Assembly: GCA_017477245.1 (NCBI GenBank)
Contig: JAFUWY010000020.1
Span: 1-64,000, forward strand
Reading direction: 5' to 3'
Length of the DNA stretch: 64,000 nt
Origin: Bacteroidales bacterium
GTDB lineage: Bacteria; Bacteroidota; Bacteroidia; Bacteroidales; UBA932
The notes beneath the pieces are model-generated. The model was not told the origin of the DNA. It did no database searches and saw nothing but the letters and a program-made list of their open reading frames with translations. The position numbers were made by a program, and so were the translations under genes. How positions within the stretch are numbered: position 1 is the stretch's first letter; each line of letters opens with the position of its first letter. Shown piece after piece: positions 34,481-43,896 of the stretch.

Positions 34481-36631
34481 ATGAAAAAGTGGCTGCTTAC
34501 CGTATTGTGCTGCCTGATGGCCTTTTCTTGCTCCGATGATTCTGTCAGTCTTGGCAAAGACGTGGTCGTAAAAGCGTTTCCGGAGCATTATGATTTGGGC
34601 GGAGGGGAACCCCTGGAAACAGATTTCCGCGGGCTGGTGGATATCAAGGTGCATGGGAAGGAAGTCTATTGTATGACGATGGACCCGACCGGCCTGATCG
34701 GGGCCATCGACCTGGACCAGCCGCAAAGCTGGACCCGCTTCCTCCGCATGGGCAATGGTCCGCTGGAAACGCTGGCTCCAATCCCCTTCCATACGATGCT
34801 GTTCCAGGAAGGGCCGGACGGGGACTTGCTGGCGGACTTCTACGACATGAAGAAAGGGATCATCCGCGTGAACCTCAGCCAGTCCCTCCGTCAGGGCAGC
34901 CTGGCTGCATCGCGTACGGGAGACCTGCCTTCGGGACTGTCCGGGACGGCCGGTCTGACGTTGTTGGACACCGATACTTTCTTCTTCCAGCATCCGGGCC
35001 CTGACTCCCGCCAGGTCATCCGGGGATTATGGAAGTCCGGTGAAAGGGTTACCCCGGCGCAAGAGCGCCTGAACAGCTTTTCTCTCACGGAGCCGGACAG
35101 TTTCATGTTCAACCTGTTTATGACCATGCCCGGGTATGATCCGACGCGGGAACGGATCGTCGAGGCATCCTCCCTGCAGAATACCATCCATCTGTATGAC
35201 CTCCATACGCCGTATGCCCGTACGGTACATGTATATGAGCGGGCGAAAGGAATCGGGGATCTGGAAGAATCCGGACCGGAAGGCTTGAAAAGTTCGTTTA
35301 AGAAGGTGCTGGCCTTCCCCTCCTTTTTCGCCGTGTTGTACTCGGGTGACAGCCTTTACAAGCCCGTCGGGCAAAATCCGCGCGTCCTGTTTTTCGATTG
35401 GGACGGGAGACCGCTCGCCGAGGCCGCTCCCGCTTGTGCGGGGACTACCTTCGATATCGACCTCTCCGGGAAGAAACTTTATCTCGCGGACCAAAAGAGC
35501 GAAACAATTCGCGTTTTCGACCTGTCGAAAGTCCTGGACAGGATCATGGATTCAAGCGCGGAGTCCCCGGATGTCACGACCTATTCGCCCTTGAAGTCGA
35601 CGGAAGAAGTTGCGGACCTGTCACCGTTTATCACCGACCTGGACATGATCCAGGTCGGCGTGGACAGCGTGGCTCGTACAGGAATGCGGAAGATCCTATT
35701 TTCGGATCCGATTGTCTTTCTGTGCGGCGGCGCCGTGTTCTCTGCGACACCGGATTGGCGATTCATCCATCGTCTTGGGAATGTAGGCCGCGGCCCCGGC
35801 GAGTACTTGTCTGTCAAGGATATCGTGATCAATTCCGCCGGGGATGAAGTATGGTGCATGGATGTGTTGAACGATATCTTGCGCTATGATCTGAAAACGG
35901 GGGCTTTCCTGGAGAAGGTTCAATATAATGACGGCGGTTATGCCAGGGCCATGATCCCGCAACGTAATAATTCCGTGCTTCTGTACACGCCAAACCCCCT
36001 GAATGACTTTCCGGAGAATCATGAAACGTTCCACTGTATACGCCGATACGATGCTGCCGGGCAAGAGACCGGCACAGGCTTGTCCTGGACGCGGTTCAAT
36101 GTGATGGCGAGTTTCTCGATACCTGTTTCCACGACAAGAGCGGGAGAGTATGTCCTTACTCCGGAATCATCGGATACGGCGTACGTCTATGACGACAACG
36201 GCCCTGCATATCAGATCCGGTTTGATTTCGGGAAGAAATGGATTCCGGACAACTTCTTCGACCCCGAAAACGGAGATCCCGCAGAGAAGGTAGGCGAACT
36301 GTTCGACATGGATTGCTACAAGTTGATTTCCTCCGTATATCTTCTCGAGGAGGATGTTTATCTGCATGCTTATGGGAAAGACTCCTCTTCCTGGAACTTC
36401 TTCTTTCCGAAAGATGGCTCGCGCGGGATCCGATGGAAGTCTGTCGGTGTCCTGAGCCCGCCGATAAGCGCCCTTGCTGCGGACGGGGATCATCTTTACT
36501 TTCTCTACGACGACTACGGCTACGTTGAGGAAGAGCCGGATCCTTTGAAAAAAGCCGTCAATGAGAAATTCGGATCCCCCGGGACGAAAGGGGCTACCTA
36601 TCTGATTAAAGTCAAGTTGGATGTCAAGTAA
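34481..36631 (+). CDS. Large lipoprotein with two beta-propeller regions
   Basis: 716 residues, lipobox MAFSC. The N-terminal half (about 20-350: FLRMGNGPLETL ... GQNPRVLFFDWDGRPLAEA ... KKLYLADQKSETIRVFDL) resembles the BF3164/TolB-like lipoproteins. The second half (about 375-715: ADLSPFITDLDMIQVG ... VGRGPGEYLSVKDIVIN) resembles the 6-bladed propeller DUF5128 family. The two are normally separate proteins, so this is a tandem propeller. Function unknown. GC content and codon choice are lower than in flanking genes, suggesting transfer. Co-transcribed with the next gene. Confidence 0.7.
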   Translation: MKKWLLTVLCCLMAFSCSDDSVSLGKDVVVKAFPEHYDLGGGEPLETDFRGLVDIKVHGKEVYCMTMDPTGLIGAIDLDQPQSWTRFLRMGNGPLETLAPIPFHTMLFQEGPDGDLLADFYDMKKGIIRVNLSQSLRQGSLAASRTGDLPSGLSGTAGLTLLDTDTFFFQHPGPDSRQVIRGLWKSGERVTPAQERLNSFSLTEPDSFMFNLFMTMPGYDPTRERIVEASSLQNTIHLYDLHTPYARTVHVYERAKGIGDLEESGPEGLKSSFKKVLAFPSFFAVLYSGDSLYKPVGQNPRVLFFDWDGRPLAEAAPACAGTTFDIDLSGKKLYLADQKSETIRVFDLSKVLDRIMDSSAESPDVTTYSPLKSTEEVADLSPFITDLDMIQVGVDSVARTGMRKILFSDPIVFLCGGAVFSATPDWRFIHRLGNVGRGPGEYLSVKDIVINSAGDEVWCMDVLNDILRYDLKTGAFLEKVQYNDGGYARAMIPQRNNSVLLYTPNPLNDFPENHETFHCIRRYDAAGQETGTGLSWTRFNVMASFSIPVSTTRAGEYVLTPESSDTAYVYDDNGPAYQIRFDFGKKWIPDNFFDPENGDPAEKVGELFDMDCYKLISSVYLLEEDVYLHAYGKDSSSWNFFFPKDGSRGIRWKSVGVLSPPISALAADGDHLYFLYDDYGYVEEEPDPLKKAVNEKFGSPGTKGATYLIKVKLDVK

Positions 36632-36638
36632 AGTGCCC

Positions 36639-37682
36639 ATGAACAAGACGGTGAACGCATGCTTCAAGCATCAGCTGGGACGGATTGGCATCATCCTGTG
36701 CCTTGTTGGCCTGTATGGATGTAATCTGGCGAAAGACCCGGGGAAATCGGTAGACCTGCGCAAGGCAACGGCGGGGAAGGTTTCTATCCGCGACATCTAT
36801 GAGAGCATCGAGCTCGTCCCGCTGGCCCAGGTCCCGGAAGACCTTTCGCCGGAGGCCTCCTTGTCCGGCTTGTGCGTGACCCGGGACCGCTTTATCCTGC
36901 AGGACAGAGACCGCGCGGTCCTGTTCTACCGGCATGACGGTTCCCTGGCGGAAATCTTGAACCCGGGGGTGCCCGTCACGGACTTCTCAATCTGGCAGGA
37001 GCGGGTGCTCGACCTGTTGTCCGGATACGAGATCCGGGAGTATGCCCTCCCGGACCTTTCCCAGCTGCGCCGTACCCCACTTGATACACTGGTCGTTCCG
37101 ACACGGATCGCCCGTCGGGAGAAGAATGTCATGATCCTGCCTGCGTATGCGGGGAACCGGGATTACATGTGTGAGTACTATTTCGACCGGAAATACTACG
37201 CGGCTTCGGAAGGCAACATGGACAGCGGGCAGACACAGGATATCGTAAAACACATGTCCCTGTTCCGCTATGGTGACCAGCTGTTGGCTTTGTATCCGCA
37301 TAACGGACAGATCTGGAGATGTGCGGAATTTTTCGGGGTCTTCCTCTGGCTGGATTTCAATAAACGTGACGGTGATTCGGTGGAATTCCTCTCCGCACAG
37401 GTTACTGATGAGAAGGTGTACTTTGCGCTGCTCATCAACGGGGCGGAGCACCTGCTCATATACAACCGGGCAGACTATAGATATTCCCTGATAAAGACCA
37501 CCTCCGAGGGCGTATCCCTGCCGCTGGGGGTTATCCGGGACGGCGTCAACTACGTCTGTTGTGCAACGGCGGACCTGCCCCGTTACCTGAAGCGAGAGCT
37601 GTTGGATCCGGAAGATGCCCGTATATTTGACAAGGTCTCCTCTACCGGACAGCATGTCGTCATAAAGTACCGCTTCCTGTAA
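36639..37682 (+). CDS. 6-bladed beta-propeller lipoprotein (DUF5128-like)
   Basis: 347 residues from the chosen start. A lipobox (LVGLYGC) about residue 28 and the typical opening DIYESIELVPLAQ followed by repeated strand patterns (RDRFILQDRDRAVLFYRHDGS) place it with the Bacteroidetes 6-bladed propeller lipoproteins. No catalytic motif seen; role unknown. The ATG at 36639 lies 7 nt after the previous stop; an in-frame ATG at 36621 would overlap it. Same lower-GC composition as its partner. Confidence 0.65.
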   Translation: MNKTVNACFKHQLGRIGIILCLVGLYGCNLAKDPGKSVDLRKATAGKVSIRDIYESIELVPLAQVPEDLSPEASLSGLCVTRDRFILQDRDRAVLFYRHDGSLAEILNPGVPVTDFSIWQERVLDLLSGYEIREYALPDLSQLRRTPLDTLVVPTRIARREKNVMILPAYAGNRDYMCEYYFDRKYYAASEGNMDSGQTQDIVKHMSLFRYGDQLLALYPHNGQIWRCAEFFGVFLWLDFNKRDGDSVEFLSAQVTDEKVYFALLINGAEHLLIYNRADYRYSLIKTTSEGVSLPLGVIRDGVNYVCCATADLPRYLKRELLDPEDARIFDKVSSTGQHVVIKYRFL

Positions 37683-37800
37683 TTGACAAACGCTTGATTC
37701 ATACAGATTTGGACAAACATACCGATGAAAAACCGTGCAGGTATGTCCGCGCAAAACATTGATTCTGCGAAACATACGGAAAACGGCCCCGCCAGACGGA
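37683..37800. other. Gene-free stretch before dnaE
   Basis: No convincing ORF. It contains a short inverted pair (ACATACC near 37717, GGTATGT near 37740) and leads into the DnaA-box-like/hairpin module at 37801. Confidence 0.4.
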
Positions 37801-37850
37801 AAAGTTATCAACAATCACAGCCCCGGCCCGCTGAAGGTCGGGGGTTTTTG
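37801..37850 (+). promoter_or_regulatory. TTATCAACAATC plus GC hairpin module, copy 1 (upstream of dnaE)
   Basis: AAAGTTATCAACAATC (37801-37816) followed by a hairpin CCCCGGCC/GGTCGGGG (37821-37828, 37836-37843) and GTTTTTG. The same order occurs at 53461-53510. The hairpin plus T run looks like a terminator; TTATCAACA is one base from a DnaA box. Confidence 0.6.
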
Positions 37851-37852
37851 TG

Positions 37853-37860
37853 TATCTTTG
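37853..37860 (+). promoter_or_regulatory. -7 element of dnaE
   Basis: TATCTTTG ends 7 nt before the ATG at 37868, so the dnaE mRNA should be almost leaderless. Confidence 0.65.
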
Positions 37861-37867
37861 TGCAGCC

Positions 37868-40800
37868 ATGTCCTTCGTACACCTGCACGTCCATACCCAA
37901 TACTCCATCCTCGACGGGATGAGCGACATCGAGAAGCTCTTCCGCCGGGCCGAAGAACTGGGCATGCCCGGCCTCGCCATCACCGACCACGGCAACATGT
38001 ACGGCGTCAAGGACTTCAGCGACGTGTCCAAGAAGCATCCGGACGTCAAACCCATCTTCGGCTGCGAGATCTACGTCACGCAGCACTACGACCACCACCT
38101 CAAGGACAACGACCACAAGAAGTACTACCACCTCATCCTGCTCGCCAAGAACTACAACGGCTACAAGAACCTCATGAAGATCGTGTCCACCGGACACATC
38201 GAGGGCATGTACTACAAGCCGCGCGTGAGCCACGAGGTGCTGGAGCAGTACCACGAAGACCTCATCTGCTGCTCCGCCTGCATGGCGGGCGAGGTCCCGC
38301 GCGGGATCCTCGCCGGCGACGAGGAAGGCGTGCACAAGGCGATCGAGTGGCACAAGCGCGTCTTCGGCGACGACTATTACCTCGAGGTGATGCTCCACAA
38401 GACGGAGGTCCCCGGGATGTCCCTCGAGCTCTACGAGCGCCAGAAGGAATACACCGCCCGCATCTTCGAGCTGGCGAAGGAGCACGGCGTCAAGGTCGTG
38501 GCCACCAACGACGTCCACTTCGTCCGCAAGGAGGACGGCCCGGCGCACGACCGGCTCATCTGCCTGACCACCAACGCGATGGTCGACGACCCCAAGCGCC
38601 TCCGCTACACCCAGCAGGAGTACCTCAAGAGCGAGGAGGAGATGGCGGCGCTCTTCCCGGACCATCCGGAGGCCCTCGCCAACACCCTCGAGGTGCTGGA
38701 CAAGGTAGAGCGCTACGAGATCAACCGCGGCCACGTCCTCCCGAAGTTCGACCTCCCGGAGGAGTTCCTCGCGCAGATCGACTCGCACCTCGCGAAATAC
38801 GCCGACATCATCGAGAACGGCAAGTACGACGTCTCCAAGGACGCCGACGGCAATGAAGTGAAGCACTACCGCGGCGACGAATTCTGCCGGTCGGTGGCCT
38901 ACCTCTGCCACCTCACCTACGAAGGCGCCCGCCGCCGCTACGGCGACACCCTCACCCAGGAGCAGCAGGACCGCCTGCACTTCGAGCTCATGACGATCTC
39001 GTTCATGGGCTTCCCGGACTACTTCCTCATCGTCCAGGACTTCATCAACTGGGGGCGCCGCAACGGCGTGTCCGTGGGCCCCGGGCGCGGCTCCGCCGCC
39101 GGCTCGTGCGTGGCCTACTGCCTCGGCATCACCAACCTCGACCCGATCCGCTACGACCTCCTGTTCGAGCGTTTCCTCAACCCCGAGCGCATCTCCATGC
39201 CGGATATCGACGTGGACTTCGACGACGAAGGCCGCTACCGCGTGATCCAGTACGTCCAGGACCACTACGGCGCCGACCACATCTCCCACGTCATCACCTT
39301 CGGCACCATGGCCGCCAAGCTGGCCGTCAAGGACGTGGCGCGCATCTCCAACCTCCCCATCCCGGAATCCAACCGCCTCACCAAGATGATCCCCGACCGC
39401 CCCATCGTGGTCCGGGAGAACGGCGAGGACAAGGAATACAAGCCCACGCTCGCCAACAGCGTCAAGTACGTCAAGGAACTCAAGCAGGAATACGAAAACG
39501 GTGACCCGCTGGTGCGCGAGGTGCTCGACTACGCCCTCAAGCTCGAAGGCTGCATCCGCCAGACCGGCATCCACGCCTGCGCCATGATCATCGGCCGCGG
39601 CAACCTCACGGACTACATCCCCATCACGATGGGCGTCGACAAGGCCACGGGCCAGGAAGTCTGGGTCAGCCAGTACGAAGGCACCAAGATCGAGGACGTG
39701 GGCATGCTCAAGATGGACTTTCTCGGCCTCAAGACCCTCTCCATCATCGACCGCGCCCTGGCCCTCGTCAAGAAGCGCTTCGGCACGGACATCGACATCG
39801 AGCAGATCCCCATCGACGACCCGGCGGTCTACGACCTCTACGCCCGCGGCGACACCAAGAGCATCTTCCAGTTCGAATCCGGCGGCATGAAGGAATGGCT
39901 GATCCGCCTGCACCCCGAGCGCTTCGAGGACCTCATCGCCATGAACGCCCTCTACCGTCCGGGCCCGATGGACTACATCCCGGACTTCGTGGCGGGCAAG
40001 AACGACCCCTCCAAGATCCACTACGACCTCCCCGAGATGGAGGAGCTCCTCAAGGAGACCTACGGCGTCACGGTCTACCAGGAGCAGGTCATGCGCCTGT
40101 CGCAGAAGCTCGCCGGCTTCTCCAAGGGCAAGGCCGACAAGCTCCGCAAGGCCATGGGCAAGAAGCAGAAAGCCGTGCTCGACTCGCTCAAGGAATCCTT
40201 CATGAAGGGGGCCCTCGCCAACGGCCACCCGGAGCCCGTCCTGCAGAAGATCTGGTCCGACTGGGAGGCCTTCGCCAAATACGCCTTCAACAAGTCCCAC
40301 GCCACCTGCTACGCCTGGGTGAGCTACCAGACCGCCTGGATCAAGGCCCACTACCCGTCCGAATTCCAGGCCTCCAACCTCACGCAGAACATCTCCAACA
40401 TGGAGGAGATGAAGGAGATCATGGCGGACTGCCGCAAGGCCGGCATCAAGGTCCTCAGTCCCGACGTCAACGAATCCGACGCCCAGTTCTCCGTCAACAA
40501 GAAGGGCGACATCCGCTACGGCCTGGGCGGCCTCAAGGGCTTCGGCGAGAACGTCGTGGACGCCATCATCAAGGAGCGCACGGCCCACGGCCCCTTCTCC
40601 GACCTGTTCGACTTCGTCGAGCGCATGGCGGAGATGCTCAACCGCCGCAGCGTCGAGACGCTCGTCTACGCCGGCGCATTCGACTCCTTCGGCCTCAGGC
40701 GCTCGCAGTACTTCCTGCCCTGCAAGAACGGCGAGCTCTTCATCGACGAGATCGTCAAGTACGCAGGCCTCTACCGCAACGACCAGCTCGACTCGGCCAA

Positions 40801-41563
40801 CTCCCTGTTCGGCGAGGTCGAGGAGCTCAAGCCCGTGCGTCCGGAAGCCCCGATGATGGTCGGCGAGGAGGATATCCTGGGCCTGCTCCAGCAGGAGAAG
40901 GAATACGTCGGCATGTACCTGTCGTCCCACCCGCTCGACCGCTACCGTTTCGAGATCGACACCTTCACGGACTGCCAGCTCTCGCAGCTGCAGGCCCGCA
41001 TCGACGAATGCGAGGGCAAGGACAAGGCCAGCAAGGCCGCCGTGGCCGGCATCGTCACGGATGTCAAGACCCTCACGACCCGCAACGGCTCGCAGGGCGC
41101 CCGCGTGACCGTGGAGGACTACAGCGGCACGTTCGAATTCGCCCTGTTCGGCAAGGACTACCAGGCCTGGCTGCCCTTCATGCAGCTCCACGCGCAGATC
41201 TTCATCGAAGGGGAGATCTCCGCGCGCTACTTCCTCAAGCCCGAAGAGCGCGCGCAGGGCAAGCGCGCCCCGTACGGCATCAAGATCAAGAAGATCACGC
41301 TGCTGGGCAACCTGGGCGAGGACCTCATCACCGCCTTCAGCATCGTCCTCGCGTCCGACAAGCTGTCGCCGGACTTCCGCGAGCGGCTCGTCAAGACCTT
41401 GAAGAAATTCAAGGGCAAGACCCCGCTGTCGCTCTTCCTGCACGACAAGGCCACGGGCTACAACCTCGAATTCTACTCCAAGAAATTCCAGGTCGCCGTC
41501 TGCGAAGAGTTCATCACCGCCCTGCAGCAGCTGGGCGTCCAGTACTCCGTCTCACATAAATGA
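37868..41563 (+). CDS. dnaE: DNA polymerase III alpha subunit
   Basis: 1231 residues, full length for DnaE1. The N-terminal PHP domain (FVHLHVHTQYSILDGMS ... AITDHGNMYGV) is followed by the polymerase core with VGPGRGSAAGSCVAYCLGIT and the catalytic PDIDVDFDDEGR acids, the finger region (YRPGPMDYIPDFVAGK, MGKKQK), a tandem HhH and a C-terminal OB domain (AVAGIVTDVKTLTTRNG). Replicates the chromosome. Own promoter; it stops before a palindromic region shared with the convergent regulator gene. Confidence 0.97.
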   Translation: MSFVHLHVHTQYSILDGMSDIEKLFRRAEELGMPGLAITDHGNMYGVKDFSDVSKKHPDVKPIFGCEIYVTQHYDHHLKDNDHKKYYHLILLAKNYNGYKNLMKIVSTGHIEGMYYKPRVSHEVLEQYHEDLICCSACMAGEVPRGILAGDEEGVHKAIEWHKRVFGDDYYLEVMLHKTEVPGMSLELYERQKEYTARIFELAKEHGVKVVATNDVHFVRKEDGPAHDRLICLTTNAMVDDPKRLRYTQQEYLKSEEEMAALFPDHPEALANTLEVLDKVERYEINRGHVLPKFDLPEEFLAQIDSHLAKYADIIENGKYDVSKDADGNEVKHYRGDEFCRSVAYLCHLTYEGARRRYGDTLTQEQQDRLHFELMTISFMGFPDYFLIVQDFINWGRRNGVSVGPGRGSAAGSCVAYCLGITNLDPIRYDLLFERFLNPERISMPDIDVDFDDEGRYRVIQYVQDHYGADHISHVITFGTMAAKLAVKDVARISNLPIPESNRLTKMIPDRPIVVRENGEDKEYKPTLANSVKYVKELKQEYENGDPLVREVLDYALKLEGCIRQTGIHACAMIIGRGNLTDYIPITMGVDKATGQEVWVSQYEGTKIEDVGMLKMDFLGLKTLSIIDRALALVKKRFGTDIDIEQIPIDDPAVYDLYARGDTKSIFQFESGGMKEWLIRLHPERFEDLIAMNALYRPGPMDYIPDFVAGKNDPSKIHYDLPEMEELLKETYGVTVYQEQVMRLSQKLAGFSKGKADKLRKAMGKKQKAVLDSLKESFMKGALANGHPEPVLQKIWSDWEAFAKYAFNKSHATCYAWVSYQTAWIKAHYPSEFQASNLTQNISNMEEMKEIMADCRKAGIKVLSPDVNESDAQFSVNKKGDIRYGLGGLKGFGENVVDAIIKERTAHGPFSDLFDFVERMAEMLNRRSVETLVYAGAFDSFGLRRSQYFLPCKNGELFIDEIVKYAGLYRNDQLDSANSLFGEVEELKPVRPEAPMMVGEEDILGLLQQEKEYVGMYLSSHPLDRYRFEIDTFTDCQLSQLQARIDECEGKDKASKAAVAGIVTDVKTLTTRNGSQGARVTVEDYSGTFEFALFGKDYQAWLPFMQLHAQIFIEGEISARYFLKPEERAQGKRAPYGIKIKKITLLGNLGEDLITAFSIVLASDKLSPDFRERLVKTLKKFKGKTPLSLFLHDKATGYNLEFYSKKFQVAVCEEFITALQQLGVQYSVSHK

Positions 41564-41564
41564 G

Positions 41565-41620
41565 ATTCCGGGTCAAGCCCGGAATGACGGCCAGGAGCCT
41601 TCCTTTAAGCCCGGAATGAC
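41565..41620. repeat. Small palindromic repeat between convergent genes
   Basis: ATTCCGGG/CCCGGAAT hairpin (41565-41572, 41578-41585) followed by a second copy of its right half: AAGCCCGGAATGAC occurs at 41575-41588 and 41607-41620. It may end transcription from both sides; similar repeats are common in unrelated bacteria. Confidence 0.6.
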
Positions 41621-41637
41621 TGCATGGAACCCGGTTC

Positions 41638-42369
41638 CTACCCCAGGCTGGTGCGGGAGAGATAGTCTTTGACGTCCTGCCGGTAGCTGTCGCCGATGGG
41701 GATAAGGGTGCCGTCGTCGAGGGTGATGCCCTCGCGCGAGACCTCGCGGATGTGCTCCAGGCTGATGATATAGGAGCGATGCACGCGCATGAAGCGGCCC
41801 GCCGGGAGCCTATCCTCCAGCGCCTTGAGACGCACCAGCACGATCAGCGGGGTCGGGGAATCCGTCAGCCAGACCTTGGCGTACTCGCTCATCCCCTCGA
41901 CATACCGGATATCCCGTATGCGCACGCGCACGGTCCGGTAGTCCGTCTTGAAGAAGAGCGCGTCGTCCTGCGGCGTGACGGCCGCCGGGGCCGGCGCAGC
42001 CGCAGCCTCGCGCGGGGCCAGGCGCTCCCGCAGTTTCTCCGCCGCCGCCAGGAAATCCGCCAGTCCGAAGGGCTTGAGCAGGTAGTCTACGGCATTGACC
42101 CGGAAACCTTCCACCGCAAATTCGGAGTACGCGGTCGTGAAAACAACCAAGGGCGGGTTGGTAAGCGTACGCACGAAATCCATCCCGGTGATGTCCGGCA
42201 TGTTGATATCCAGGAACATCGCATCCACCGCCTGCTCGCTGAGCACGCGCCGCGCCTCCAGGGCGCTGTGGCAGGCCGCCACCAGTTCCAGGTAGGGGAC
42301 CTTGGCGATATACATTTCCAGTTGCTTGAGCGCCAGCGGCTCATCGTCTATGGCCAGGACTCGGATCAT
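41638..42369 (-). CDS. LytTR-family response regulator
   Basis: 243 residues: receiver domain (AIDDEPLALKQL, phospho-acceptor in FLDINMPDITGMDF, Lys in VDYLLKPFG) and a C-terminal LytTR domain (FFKTDYRTVRVRIRDIRYVEGMSEYAKVWL ... FMRVHRSYIISLEHI). It overlaps its kinase gene by ATGA. It may control the beta-helix/VTC cluster that starts 316 bp from the divergent kinase; that is inference. Confidence 0.92.
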   Translation of the reverse strand: MIRVLAIDDEPLALKQLEMYIAKVPYLELVAACHSALEARRVLSEQAVDAMFLDINMPDITGMDFVRTLTNPPLVVFTTAYSEFAVEGFRVNAVDYLLKPFGLADFLAAAEKLRERLAPREAAAAPAPAAVTPQDDALFFKTDYRTVRVRIRDIRYVEGMSEYAKVWLTDSPTPLIVLVRLKALEDRLPAGRFMRVHRSYIISLEHIREVSREGITLDDGTLIPIGDSYRQDVKDYLSRTSLG

Positions 42370-43580
42370 ATGGCTTCAGGGATTTCGGGTTGTGCAGGGA
42401 AGACCAGGAGCAGCTCGTAGGCTCCGGCCGGTTCGTCGATATGCAGGACATAACGCTCACCGTAGAGCAGGTCCAGGCGGCGGCGGGCATTCTCCTGGCC
42501 GATACCGGACCCGTCCTTGCGCTCCGCGGGCGTCTGGCGGCTGTTGGCGCATTTGAAGAGGACCTTCCCCTCCTCCACCGCCACGGAGATGTGCACGTAC
42601 GAAGGGGATTCGTAGCTGACGCCGTGCTTGAAGGCGTTCTCCACGAACGAGGCGAACACGAGCGGGGGCACCTGGGCGCCGCCGTCGTGCTCCGGCAGCA
42701 GCAGGCTGATATCCACCCCCTCCGGGTAGCGCAGCCGCATCAGCGACACGTAGTGCCGCAGGAACTCCAACTCCTGGGACAGCGGGATCGTCGGGCTGCC
42801 GGAGTCATAGAGGATATGGCGCATCAGCCGCGACAGCTCCACGATGCTCTCCTTGGCCTTCTCGGGGTCGAGGTCCACCAGCGCGTGGATGTTGTTGAGC
42901 GTGTTCATGAAGAAGTGCGGGTTGATCTGGTAGCGGAGCGTGTCCAGCCGGTGCTGGAGGTTCTCCGTCTCCAGCTCCTGCACGCGCGCGGCATTGCGCA
43001 CGGACTGGAACTGGAACTTGATGCCCATGTTGGCGGCGAGCATCATGATGCCCAGCAGGATCTTGAGCATCTCCATCGGCCGCGGTCCGCGACGGTCGGG
43101 CCCGCGGCGGAAGGGATCCTCCGGCCGGAACCCGCCGAACGGCTCCAGACGGGGCTCCATCTGGTCCGGGAGGGGCTCCGCCGGCTCCAGGCGAGGCTCC
43201 GCCGGCCCCTGGCGCACCATCATCCCGGCTTCCTCGCGCACGGTCCCCTGGCCCTGCCGCATCCGCGCAGGGACCGGCCCGGTCCGGACCAGGAGCACAA
43301 ACGCGCCGAAGGCGACCAGCAGCGCGGCGGTTGCGAGTGCATACGCCACCGGCTTGCGGCGGCGGAGCAGCAGCGGCGCCACCAGGTAATTGTGCAGCAG
43401 GAACAGGACGAGGAAGGGCACGATCCGCAGCCACAGCTGCAGCACGTTGGAGAAGGAAACACCCTCCTGGCGGGACAATCCCTGCAACAACGTCATCAGG
43501 GCGCCGATCACGAAAACGGCCACCCAGATCAGCAGGTAGAGGCGGTTCTCCCGCTTGTTCTCTTTCGACAACGGTTTCAT
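42366..43580 (-). CDS. LytS-type sensor histidine kinase
   Basis: 404 residues. Four predicted membrane helices with an unusual Pro/Glu/Arg-rich loop between them (repeats like LEPAEPLPDQMEPRLEP), then RYQINPHFFMNTLNNIHALVDLD, the PF06580 H-box, and a short ATPase domain ending GSGIGQENARRRLDLLYG. The start MKPLSKEN is chosen because a TATTTTTG -7 element lies directly upstream; the longer upstream frame has no family match. Confidence 0.9.
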   Translation of the reverse strand: MKPLSKENKRENRLYLLIWVAVFVIGALMTLLQGLSRQEGVSFSNVLQLWLRIVPFLVLFLLHNYLVAPLLLRRRKPVAYALATAALLVAFGAFVLLVRTGPVPARMRQGQGTVREEAGMMVRQGPAEPRLEPAEPLPDQMEPRLEPFGGFRPEDPFRRGPDRRGPRPMEMLKILLGIMMLAANMGIKFQFQSVRNAARVQELETENLQHRLDTLRYQINPHFFMNTLNNIHALVDLDPEKAKESIVELSRLMRHILYDSGSPTIPLSQELEFLRHYVSLMRLRYPEGVDISLLLPEHDGGAQVPPLVFASFVENAFKHGVSYESPSYVHISVAVEEGKVLFKCANSRQTPAERKDGSGIGQENARRRLDLLYGERYVLHIDEPAGAYELLLVFPAQPEIPEAI

Positions 43581-43896
43581 CTTTACAAAAATAAACATTT
43601 CGCCGCAAAGCCGCATCCCTTTCGCTGAAGAAAACAGGGGGTTCGCTGAGACTTCCGGGGTGATAAAAAGAATTACTCCTATCTTCCGGGCCACACACCC
43701 GGCGTCATGCGCCGGGTCGTTTAACCCAAATGCCCTGTGACGTGTTCTACGTCCAAACCTAAACACCCTGCGCTCCGGGATTATTCATTCGGCCCCGGGG
43801 CGCTTTCGTTGTAAAAAATACTACGTTCATTGAATGGTTTCCGGCACGGCAAAATAGTTGTTTTCCCTTCCGCCGTGTAACTAAAACCGATGTGAT
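43581..43896. promoter_or_regulatory. Divergent control region, kinase / beta-helix cluster
   Basis: 316 bp without a gene. On the minus strand TATTTTTG (43586-43593) serves the kinase. An 8-bp hairpin ACCCGGCG/CGCCGGGT (43697-43704, 43710-43717) lies in the middle. No clear -7 element was found for the plus-strand gene. Confidence 0.5.

Noticed and set aside
37801..37816. Possible replication origin at the DnaA-box-like sequence before dnaE
   Set aside because: Only one box-like sequence, no AT-rich unwinding region and no dnaA or dnaN nearby.
41565..41620. Candidate novel mobile repeat between dnaE and the regulator gene
   Set aside because: ATTCCGGG-type palindromes are widespread in bacteria; most likely part of a bidirectional terminator.
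43697..43717. Hairpin ACCCGGCG/CGCCGGGT as a riboswitch
   Set aside because: Too small and simple, with no conserved aptamer features; kept only as part of the control region.
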